Origin: Lachnospiraceae bacterium
GTDB taxonomy: Bacteria; Bacillota; Clostridia; Lachnospirales; Lachnospiraceae
Assembly (NCBI GenBank): GCA_017613225.1
Contig: JAGAEH010000259.1
Location: 1 to 6,093 of the forward strand
Length of the DNA: 6,093 nt
Direction of reading: 5' to 3'
Shown here: in pieces, positions 1 through 4,597 of the stretch
How positions within the stretch are numbered: the first letter of the stretch is position 1
Layout: each line of letters opens with the position of its first letter
Notes under the pieces: model-generated
What the model saw: only the letters and a program-made list of their open reading frames with translations
What the model was told of the DNA's origin: nothing
Databases searched by the model: none
Translations under genes and position numbers: made by a program

Positions 1-1
1 G

Positions 2-550
2 GACGTGGAAACTCCCCAACAGCTGGACAACGTGAGCACCCAGATCAACGGCAGCATGCGGGAGCTCTGCGCGGCCGCGGCGGACACCTGCCGCAGGCTG
101 GGATACACCCCCGTCTTGCTGACTGACCAGCTCTGCTGCCAGGCGAAGGAGGCGGGAAGCTTCCTGGCCTCCGTGCTGAAGACCCACGCGGCGGACGGCA
201 CGAGCTGCGCCTTCCTGGCCGGCGGCGAGACCGTGGTGAAGCTGACGGGCAAGGGCAAAGGCGGAAGGAATCAGGAACTGGCTCTGGCAGCCGCTCCGGG
301 GATCGCAGGCATGGAGCACGCGGCGGTATTTTCGGTGGGCAGCGACGGCACGGACGGCCCCACGGACGCGGCAGGCGGCTATGTGGACGGGGATACCTTC
401 GGGGAGCTGAAGACCCTGGGCGTGAGCGTCGACGCGGTACTGCAGGAGAACGATGCCTACAACGCGCTGTTAAAGACAGGCGGGCTGATCATGACCGGCC
501 CCACCGGCACGAACGTGAACGACGTGGCGGTAGCGCTGCTTCGGTTCTGA
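2..550 (+). CDS. Glycerate 2-kinase (type 2, MOFRL family), C-terminal part
   Basis: This is the C-terminal 182 residues of a type-2 glycerate kinase (GckA/TtuD-like), which phosphorylates D-glycerate with ATP, normally to 2-phosphoglycerate, in glyoxylate, serine or sugar-acid breakdown. The frame is open to the left edge, so the start lies outside the window. The GTG at 5 is only an internal Val codon. Family members are about 420 residues, so more than half is missing. The MOFRL domain is clear: GGETVV followed by GKGKGGRNQE near residues 77-96, the SDGTDGPTDAAGG block near 117-129, and NDAYNALL with GPTGTNVNDVAVALL at the C-terminus. Older databases call this family hydroxypyruvate reductase, which is usually a misannotation. 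The gene ends in TGA and is followed within about 10 nt by an intrinsic terminator, so it is the last gene of its own unit. The family is secure; the exact substrate is inferred. Confidence 0.93.
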   Translation, partial: DVETPQQLDNVSTQINGSMRELCAAAADTCRRLGYTPVLLTDQLCCQAKEAGSFLASVLKTHAADGTSCAFLAGGETVVKLTGKGKGGRNQELALAAAPGIAGMEHAAVFSVGSDGTDGPTDAAGGYVDGDTFGELKTLGVSVDAVLQENDAYNALLKTGGLIMTGPTGTNVNDVAVALLRF

Positions 551-560
551 GCCCCATGAG

Positions 561-592
561 ACAGGAGGTTTTCGCGCCTCCTGCCTGTTTTT
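561..592 (+). terminator. Rho-independent terminator of the glycerate kinase gene
   Basis: A perfect 7-bp stem pairs CAGGAGG (562-568) with CCTCCTG (577-583) around an 8-nt loop. A short CCTG follows and then a run of five T (588-592). It begins about 10 nt after the TGA stop, the expected place. The T run is itself the left arm of a small palindrome with the A run at 597-601. Confidence 0.8.
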
Positions 593-602
593 GCACAAAA
601 AC

Positions 603-632
603 CCCGGCCGGCACTTGACAAAGCCGGCCGGG
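603..632. repeat. Perfect GC-rich inverted repeat, with terminator features on the minus strand
   Basis: CCCGGCCGGC (603-612) and GCCGGCCGGG (623-632) are exact reverse complements around the 10-nt loop ACTTGACAAA. Read on the minus strand, the stem is followed by GGTTTTTGTG, which has the shape of an intrinsic terminator. On the plus strand no T run follows, so it should not stop plus-strand transcription efficiently. No minus-strand gene lies between here and 3787 that would need it, so it may block antisense transcription. The loop contains the -35 box of the mntP-operon promoter. Confidence 0.7.
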
Positions 633-643
633 ATGCTTACAAT
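615..643 (+). promoter_or_regulatory. Sigma-A promoter of the manganese riboswitch operon
   Basis: A consensus -35 TTGACA (615-620) and a near-consensus -10 TACAAT (638-643) are separated by the optimal 17 bp. Transcription is predicted to start near 648-651, immediately before the riboswitch P1 strand at 653. The fit of promoter to aptamer start makes this assignment strong. The -35 box lies in the loop of the inverted repeat 603-632, and the right arm of that repeat occupies the spacer. Confidence 0.88.
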
Positions 644-651
644 TATTGCGT

Positions 652-741
652 CCATGAGGGAGTAGCAAGCGGCATTGCCGCAGTAAGTCAACAATCGCGA
701 CCAACCAGGTCTGGCTTACTTTAATATGTGAGACTCATGTA
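652..741 (+). promoter_or_regulatory. yybP-ykoY manganese riboswitch aptamer
   Basis: This RNA element senses Mn2+ and switches on Mn export genes. The conserved elements appear in order: the L1 loop GGGAGTAGC (658-666), a hairpin GCGGC/GCCGC (669-673 with 677-681), GTCAACA (687-693), a small hairpin GACC/GGTC (699-702 with 708-711), TGGC (712-715), and the L3 loop GAGAC (730-734). Closing helix P1 pairs CATGAG (653-658) with CTCATG (734-739). A further helix pairs AGTAAG (682-687) with CTTACT (715-720). In this family Mn2+ is held between loops L1 and L3. The position just upstream of an mntP-family gene is the classic context for the class. The motif match was made by eye, not with a covariance model. 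Confidence 0.9.
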
Positions 742-776
742 TGGTTTAGGCTGTACATGAGCGGATGACTCAGGTA
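734..776 (+). promoter_or_regulatory. Riboswitch expression platform: competing anti-P1 and antiterminator helices
   Basis: The segment 754-761 (TACATGAG) has two possible partners. It can pair perfectly over 8 bp with CTCATGTA (734-741), which is the 3' strand of aptamer helix P1. It can also pair, with one mismatch, with CTCAGGTA (769-776), which is the 5' arm of the terminator. If Mn2+ stabilises P1, segment 754-761 is free to sequester the terminator arm and transcription continues. Without Mn2+ it takes the P1 strand and the terminator at 767-789 can fold. The pairings are read from the sequence; the direction of the switch is inferred and agrees with known Mn-activated members. Confidence 0.68.
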
Positions 777-799
777 TAGCGCCTGGGTCCTTTCTTTTT
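767..799 (+). terminator. Regulated intrinsic terminator of the riboswitch
   Basis: GACTCAGG (767-774) pairs with CCTGGGTC (782-789) to give 8 bp including one G-U, with a 7-nt loop. CTTTCTTTTT (790-799) follows directly. It lies between the aptamer and mntP and ends about 30 nt before the start codon, so it fits transcriptional attenuation. Confidence 0.8.
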
Positions 800-828
800 C
801 ATGGACTACGGCAAAGGTAAGAGGAAAT

Positions 829-1419
829 ATGGACTGGTCATTGATGTTTTTTGTCAACAGCGCGCTGCTGGGCGTGGGCCTTGCCATGGACGCCTTTTCG
901 GTGTCCCTGGCAAACGGCCTGAACGAGCCGCAGATGAAGCCCGCAAGGATGTGCCTGGTGGCGGGTGTCTACGCCTTTTTCCAGATCATCATGCCACTCA
1001 TCGGCTGGTTTCTGGTCACGAAGGCGGTGGAGATGTTCTCCGTCATTCAGAAGGCCATCCCCTGGATCGCCCTGATCCTTCTGCTGTTCATCGGCGGAAA
1101 GATGCTGATCGAAGGCCTGCGGAATAATAAGAGAGAAGAGCACAAGCCCTTCGTACTGGGGGCGGGGCTGCTCCTTCTGCAGGGCATCTCCACTTCCATC
1201 GACGCGCTGTCGGTGGGCTTTACCATCGAGCAGTATCCCGCCGGCATGGCGCTGACGGCAGCCCTCATCATCGGCGCGGTCACCTTCGTGATCTGCCTGG
1301 GCGGGCTTGCCCTTGGCAAAAAAGTGGGTACCAGTCTGTCGGGCAAGGCTTCGATCCTGGGCGGGGTGATCCTGATCGGGATCGGCATAGAGATCTTTGC
1401 AAGCAACATGTTTTTCTAG
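829..1419 (+). CDS. mntP: Manganese efflux pump MntP
   Basis: A 196-residue integral membrane protein of the MntP (YebN, formerly DUF204) family, which exports Mn2+ from the cytoplasm. Two homologous halves are visible. The first has GVGLAMDAFSVSLANG (about 15-30, with Asp21). The second has the matching STSIDALSVGF (about 121-131, with Asp125). About six hydrophobic helices can be drawn (roughly 8-29, 39-62, 68-90, 106-131, 137-160 and 172-193). Length is normal for the family, usually near 190 residues. The ATG at 829 is preferred because AAGAGG (819-824) lies just upstream and the first helix begins where expected. The ATG at 801 is in another frame. The gene follows a yybP-ykoY riboswitch, which strongly supports Mn2+ as substrate. 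It ends in TAG; the next gene starts 15 nt later in the same frame with its own ribosome binding site. Confidence 0.95.
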   Translation: MDWSLMFFVNSALLGVGLAMDAFSVSLANGLNEPQMKPARMCLVAGVYAFFQIIMPLIGWFLVTKAVEMFSVIQKAIPWIALILLLFIGGKMLIEGLRNNKREEHKPFVLGAGLLLLQGISTSIDALSVGFTIEQYPAGMALTAALIIGAVTFVICLGGLALGKKVGTSLSGKASILGGVILIGIGIEIFASNMFF

Positions 1420-1434
1420 AGACAGGAGGATAAA

Positions 1435-2427
1435 ATGGAACAGGACGTTTCATTGTGGCTCGCGATATTGTTATTTGTCATAGGACTGGGCTGCCTGGTC
1501 AAGGGCGGCGACTGGTTCGTGCGCGGCGCGGTGGATCTGGCGGCCATGTTCAGGATACCGGAACTGATCGTCGGCGCCACGGTGGTAGCCATCGGCACCA
1601 CGCTGCCGGAGGTGATGGTCTCCGCCAACGCGGCGCTGAAGGGCGTGGGCTCCATGTCCTACGGCAATGCCATCGGATCGATCATCTGCAATACGGCGCT
1701 GATCTCGGCCCTGACCATTGCCATCAGGCCGTCGGATACGGACCGGAAGAGCCTGATCCTGCCCGTTTCGTTCTTCTTCTTTGCCGCGGCCTGCTACCTG
1801 ATCATTTCCTATGGCTTTGGACGGTTTAACCGGGGCGAAGGCATTTTCTTCCTGATCACATTCGTGGCTTATATCTTCATAAGCGTAAAGAAAGCCCTGG
1901 CGGAGAGCAAAAAGAATCCCGGCGCGGACGATCCGGACGTGGAAGACTATGACGACCCGCTGTGGAAGGCTCTCCTGTTCCTGGTGATCGGCGCGGCCCT
2001 GATCGCCGTAGGCGCCAAGTTCATGGTGGATTACGGCACGGTGCTGGCGGTCTACATGGGCGTACCGAATTCCGTCATCGCCCTGACCTTCATCGCCATC
2101 GGCACTTCCCTGCCCGAACTGGTCACCGCCACCGTTGCTTTGGCCAAGGGGCACGGCGCCCTGTCGCTGGGCAACATCATCGGGGCGAACCTGTTCAACC
2201 TGATCCTGGTAAACGGCGTGGCCATAACGCTGGCGCCCTATGATCTGCCGGTGGAAAAGACCATCTGCAACCACAATTCCGCCCTGGTGCTGGATCTGCC
2301 GCTGATGCTTCTCGTGATGCTGATCCTCACGGTCCCCGCGCTCTTAAAGCAGAAGCTGGAGCGCTGGCAGGGCGTCCTTTTGCTGGCCCTCTACATGGGC
2401 TTCGTCGTACTGCAGTTCGCCGTGTGA
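1435..2427 (+). CDS. CaCA-family cation antiporter (YrbG-like sodium/calcium exchanger)
   Basis: A 330-residue membrane antiporter of the Ca2+/cation antiporter superfamily, with about ten helices in two inverted halves. The alpha-1 repeat (about 42-90) contains GTTLPE (54-59) and YGNAIGS (76-82). The alpha-2 repeat (about 211-260) contains GTSLPE (223-228) and LGNIIGA (245-251). A hydrophilic acidic loop with several Asp (about 158-175) joins the halves. The cation-binding Glu residues are Glu59 and Glu228. By remembered alignment to the archaeal exchanger NCX_Mj, its Ser236 and Asp240 correspond here to Ala251 and Asn255, so selectivity may differ from Na+/Ca2+ exchange. The start is fixed by AGGAGGA (1424-1430) ahead of ATG 1435. 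It shares a transcript with mntP and lies behind the Mn riboswitch, so Mn2+ or Mn2+/Ca2+ export is a reasonable inference. It ends in TGA. Confidence 0.92.
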   Translation: MEQDVSLWLAILLFVIGLGCLVKGGDWFVRGAVDLAAMFRIPELIVGATVVAIGTTLPEVMVSANAALKGVGSMSYGNAIGSIICNTALISALTIAIRPSDTDRKSLILPVSFFFFAAACYLIISYGFGRFNRGEGIFFLITFVAYIFISVKKALAESKKNPGADDPDVEDYDDPLWKALLFLVIGAALIAVGAKFMVDYGTVLAVYMGVPNSVIALTFIAIGTSLPELVTATVALAKGHGALSLGNIIGANLFNLILVNGVAITLAPYDLPVEKTICNHNSALVLDLPLMLLVMLILTVPALLKQKLERWQGVLLLALYMGFVVLQFAV

Positions 2428-2453
2428 TCCGCAGCCAGTCACCCCGCTCCCTC

Positions 2454-2546
2454 CTGTCATCCTGAGCGGAGTGAGCGAAGCGAACGGAGTCGAAGGATCC
2501 TTCCTTTCGAAGGGATCCTTCGGGGCAGAGCCCCTCAGGATGACAG
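2454..2546. repeat. Long imperfect hairpin repeat of the CATCCTGAGCG type
   Basis: The ends form a 13-bp perfect inverted repeat: CTGTCATCCTGAG (2454-2466) with CTCAGGATGACAG (2534-2546). Inside, CGAAGGATCCTT (2491-2502) pairs with AGGGATCCTTCG (2511-2522) over 12 bp including one G-T. GGGGC/GCCCC (2522-2526 with 2530-2534) can form a side hairpin. The left arm carries CGGAGT twice (2467-2472 and 2485-2490) and GCGAA repeats. Short non-coding elements with a CATCCTGAGCG...GAAGGATCC signature recur in many bacterial genomes. Only one copy is in this window, so dispersal is inferred from that knowledge. There is no T run, so it is not an intrinsic terminator; it may act in mRNA processing or stability between operon genes. 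Confidence 0.75.
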
Positions 2547-2566
2547 ACACTTATCGGAGGAAGCCA

Positions 2567-3319
2567 ATGCAAAGCCCGCCCTTGGAAGACCGGATCTATC
2601 ACGTCCACACCACCCGCTGCGGCCATGCCACGGAGGAGACGGACGAGGAATACATCGAGGCAGCCATCGCCCTGGGGGCGAAGGAACTGAGCTTTTCGGA
2701 GCACATGCCCGTGCCCGGAGACCCTTTCAACTATCAGATGCCCATGCACCGGCTGCCGGAGTACGTTGAAACACTGAAGGCGCTGCAGAAAAAGTACGCG
2801 GACCGCATTACCATCCGCGTCGGGATGGAGTGCGAATACCTGCCCTCGCTGGAGGGATACATCCGCAGTCTGATGCCGGAATACGGGCTGGAGTTCCTGA
2901 TCCTGGGGCAGCACCTGTACGAACATCCGGACGGCACCACCAACTTCCGGGACGACGAGGAGACCAGGGAACGTTTTGACGTTCCCGGCCTGGCGGAGGG
3001 AATGATCGCCGGCATCAGGACCGGCCTCTTCGAGGCGGTGGCCCATCCGGACCGGATCTTCCGCCGCAAGAGGAGCTGGGGAGAAGAGGAGACGGCCATC
3101 GCGCGGCGCATCATCAGGGCGGCCATGGAACAGAAGATCCCCCTGGAGATCAACATGGAGTCCCGCAATTTTCCGGAATACCACTTCTACTGGCCGGAAT
3201 TCTGGAAGCTGGTGCCGCCGGAGTGTGAGATCGTCTACGGCGTGGACGCCCACGCGGTCAAAGAAATGGTGGACAATACCGTCATGATCCGAAAGATCCT
3301 GCGCGGAGAGATAGAATAG
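2567..3319 (+). CDS. PHP-domain phosphoesterase, histidinol-phosphatase (HisK/HisJ)-like
   Basis: A 250-residue metal-dependent hydrolase of the PHP family, closest in layout to histidinol-phosphatase, which removes phosphate from histidinol phosphate in histidine synthesis. PHP motifs are seen in order: YHVHT (His12, His14) with RCGHA (His20), SEHMP (Glu45, His46), GMECEY (Glu88, Glu90), GQHLY (His116), AHPD (His160), LEIN (Glu194) and VDAHA (Asp227, His229). These line a metal site in the family. The start ATG 2567 is chosen because GGAGG (2556-2560) sits 6 nt upstream. A longer reading from GTG 2471 would lie inside the repeat hairpin and encode unrelated residues. Length is slightly under the usual 260-270. 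No other histidine genes are present, so the substrate is uncertain. It ends in TAG, 15 nt before the next gene. Confidence 0.86.
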   Translation: MQSPPLEDRIYHVHTTRCGHATEETDEEYIEAAIALGAKELSFSEHMPVPGDPFNYQMPMHRLPEYVETLKALQKKYADRITIRVGMECEYLPSLEGYIRSLMPEYGLEFLILGQHLYEHPDGTTNFRDDEETRERFDVPGLAEGMIAGIRTGLFEAVAHPDRIFRRKRSWGEEETAIARRIIRAAMEQKIPLEINMESRNFPEYHFYWPEFWKLVPPECEIVYGVDAHAVKEMVDNTVMIRKILRGEIE

Positions 3320-3334
3320 AATAAGGAGGACATC

Positions 3335-3727
3335 ATGGAAAGAGTAGAAAAGTTCTTAAAAGAGGCAGGCGCTTACTATCTGGCAACGGCCGAGGGCGAT
3401 CAGCCCAGGGTCAGGCCCTTTGGTACCGCCCACATCTTTGAGGGAAAGCTGTACATCCAGACCGGCAAGGTGAAGGCGGTCTCAAAGCAGCTGCACGCCA
3501 ACCCCAAGTTCGAGATCTGCGCCTTCAAGGACGGCGAGTGGCTGCGCGTGGCCGGCGAACTGGTGGAAGACGACCGCATCGAGGCGAAGCAGTCCATGCT
3601 GGACGCCTATCCCTCCCTGCAGAGGATGTATGCCGCGGACGACGGCAACACGGAAGTCTTCTACATGAAGAACGCCGTGGCGACCTTCAGCTCCTTCACG
3701 AAGGCGCCGGAAGTCGTAGAGTTCTGA
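3335..3727 (+). CDS. Pyridoxamine 5'-phosphate oxidase-family (FMN split-barrel) protein
   Basis: A 130-residue single-domain protein of the pyridoxamine-phosphate-oxidase-like split-barrel fold, which usually binds FMN or a related flavin as a dimer. Family features are AYYLATAEGDQPRVRPFG near the N-terminus (about 13-30), then GKLYIQTGKVKAVSKQL (about 37-53), NPKFEICAF (56-64) and WLRVAGEL (69-76). The size fits the small oxidoreductase subgroup rather than true PdxH, which is near 200 residues, so a role in vitamin B6 synthesis should not be assumed; the substrate is unknown. The start follows AAGGAGGA (3323-3330) by 4 nt. It is the last gene of the unit that starts at the riboswitch, ends in TGA and is followed by a strong terminator. 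Confidence 0.88.
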   Translation: MERVEKFLKEAGAYYLATAEGDQPRVRPFGTAHIFEGKLYIQTGKVKAVSKQLHANPKFEICAFKDGEWLRVAGELVEDDRIEAKQSMLDAYPSLQRMYAADDGNTEVFYMKNAVATFSSFTKAPEVVEF

Positions 3728-3743
3728 AAAAGGGCATAGAAAG

Positions 3744-3772
3744 AGGCGGGGTCGGATGATCCCGCCTTTTTT
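3744..3772 (+). terminator. Rho-independent terminator closing the operon
   Basis: AGGCGGG (3744-3750) pairs with CCCGCCT (3761-3767) over 7 bp with a 10-nt loop, and TTTTTT (3767-3772) completes it. Three more weak A-T/G-T pairs can extend the base. On the minus strand the same stem is followed by CTTTCT, so it may also stop the convergent minus-strand gene less efficiently. Confidence 0.88.
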
Positions 3773-3787
3773 CGTGCACCATGTGCC

Positions 3788-4375
3788 TTAATTCTTTTTT
3801 GCTTTCTTATTTCTCGCGGCTTCCTGTTCCGCGGCCCGCTTGGCTGCCCTGGTGGTGGGCTGTCCCTCCTCCTTGCCGCCGTGGAGCTTCTTGTTGAAGC
3901 GGTTGATCCAGGCGCGGAAGCCTTTTCTCTTTTCCGGCTTCGGCACGGTGCCGCCGCGGACGCTCTTGATCCCCGTGATATACAGGCCGCTGATCTCCAC
4001 CTTGCACTCCTTCTTGACGGGAAGGATCTCGTAGACGGAGGGCTCCGCGGAGAGGATCATGACCTTGGGGCCGACCTTGGCCTTGACGATGGGGACCTTG
4101 GTCCAGCGCAGGTACTTGGGGGTGCCTTCAATGGCTGCGGCCGGCAGGCCGGAGTCTTTTATCTTCATTTTTTTCTTGTCAATGATCAGCATGGACATGG
4201 TCTGCTTCATGTTCTCGATGGTATCCGCCGTGGCTGCCTGCTTTTTCTGCATGCGCCTTCCGAAGAAGTAGAGGATGACCAGCGCGATGATGATGGCCGT
4301 CAGTACGATGAAGATGACTTTCACGGCCGTGGGCAGCGCTGCCAGGATCAGGTGCTGCATGAGTGCTGTTTGCAT
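3788..4375 (-). CDS. Single-pass membrane protein of unknown function
   Basis: I do not recognise a characterised family. The 195-residue protein has a short N-terminal segment, one strong hydrophobic helix (about 17-38, IFIVLTAIIIALVILYFF) and then basic RRMQKK, which predicts a cytoplasmic C-terminal part. The middle (about 58-130) has a beta-rich look with IIDKKKMKIKDSGLP, TPKYLRW and VPIVKAKVGPKVMIL. The last 60 residues are very basic and end in KRAAEQEAARNKKAKKN, perhaps disordered or nucleic-acid or phospholipid binding. The general layout of short helix plus small cytoplasmic domain recalls YajC, without motif support. ATG 4375 is chosen because GGAGG (plus-strand 4385-4389) lies 9 nt upstream and a promoter lies just beyond. 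The longer open frame to 4525 would run through that promoter. It is convergent with the upstream operon, divergent from rpoB, and ends in TAA. Confidence 0.8.
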   Translation of the reverse strand: MQTALMQHLILAALPTAVKVIFIVLTAIIIALVILYFFGRRMQKKQAATADTIENMKQTMSMLIIDKKKMKIKDSGLPAAAIEGTPKYLRWTKVPIVKAKVGPKVMILSAEPSVYEILPVKKECKVEISGLYITGIKSVRGGTVPKPEKRKGFRAWINRFNKKLHGGKEEGQPTTRAAKRAAEQEAARNKKAKKN

Positions 4376-4412
4376 GTTGTTCGACCTCCGAATGATGTTC
4401 GCAATCCAAACC

Positions 4413-4441
4413 ATTATACAGAGAAAAAAATTTCCCGTCAA
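4413..4441 (-). promoter_or_regulatory. Promoter of the minus-strand membrane protein gene
   Basis: Read on the minus strand there is TTGACG (plus 4436-4441), a 17-bp spacer that includes a T7 run, and a perfect TATAAT (plus 4413-4418). Transcription should start near 4406, giving a leader of about 30 nt before the ATG at 4375. This excludes the longer reading frame upstream. Confidence 0.85.
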
Positions 4442-4454
4442 CGAAAAAAAGTAT

Positions 4455-4483
4455 TTGACATCCGGATCGCGCTTTGATAGTAT
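4455..4483 (+). promoter_or_regulatory. Promoter of rpoB
   Basis: A consensus -35 TTGACA (4455-4460) is followed after 17 bp by TAGTAT (4478-4483), which matches the -10 consensus at four of six positions. The start of transcription is predicted near 4490. Only 13 bp (4442-4454) separate this -35 from that of the divergent gene, so the two polymerases would compete for the region. Confidence 0.75.
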
Positions 4484-4489
4484 GAAATT

Positions 4490-4597
4490 TGCTTTACTGT
4501 GGCATCTTGGGTGAATTATGCGCAAAAAACAGGGTTAGCCAAGTGCAACACAGTGATCGATCTTTTATAAATATATCATTATAGGGGTGAAGCGTCT
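4490..4597 (+). other. 5' leader of rpoB, about 108 nt
   Basis: The leader is AT-rich near its end (4563-4583). It contains the rpoB ribosome binding site AGGGGTGA (4583-4590), 7 nt before ATG 4598. A six-codon open frame (4518-4538, MRKKQG then TAG) has a weak GGGTGA (4509-4514) ahead of it and could be a leader peptide, but nothing else supports translation. No terminator or recognisable ribosomal-protein binding site is seen. Confidence 0.5.

Noticed and set aside
801..1127. Open frame from the ATG right after the riboswitch terminator
   Set aside because: It is a shadow of mntP in another frame. The product has no membrane or domain pattern and no ribosome binding site precedes it.
1471..2274. 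Long minus-strand open frame opposite the antiporter
   Set aside because: It is a compositional shadow of a GC-rich gene. The plus-strand frame has clear CaCA motifs, and the minus-strand translation is low-complexity rich in Gln, Asp, Arg and His.
829..2427. Wholesale reassignment of UAG as a sense codon in this organism
   Set aside because: The genes after the mntP and PHP stops each have a strong, well-placed ribosome binding site, and MntP and PHP proteins end at their normal family length at those TAGs. Only the rpoB TAG is out of place.
2454..2546. CRISPR array or transcription terminator
   Set aside because: There is one nested hairpin without repeated units and spacers, and no T run follows it.
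2471..2566. GTG 2471 as the start of the PHP gene
   Set aside because: The added residues come from the repeat hairpin and match no PHP sequence. ATG 2567 has GGAGG at 6 nt.
3315..3325. The 11-mer AATAGAATAAG shared by the end of the PHP gene and the rpoB TAG site (5430-5440)
   Set aside because: A match of this length within 6 kb is expected by chance, and the flanks do not match.
4376..4525. Fifty-residue N-terminal extension of the minus-strand membrane protein
   Set aside because: It would start upstream of the clear promoter (-10 at 4413-4418), and the ATG at 4375 has its own GGAGG.
4555..4562. GATCGATC palindrome in the rpoB leader as an operator
   Set aside because: An 8-bp palindrome is common by chance and nothing else around it supports a binding site.
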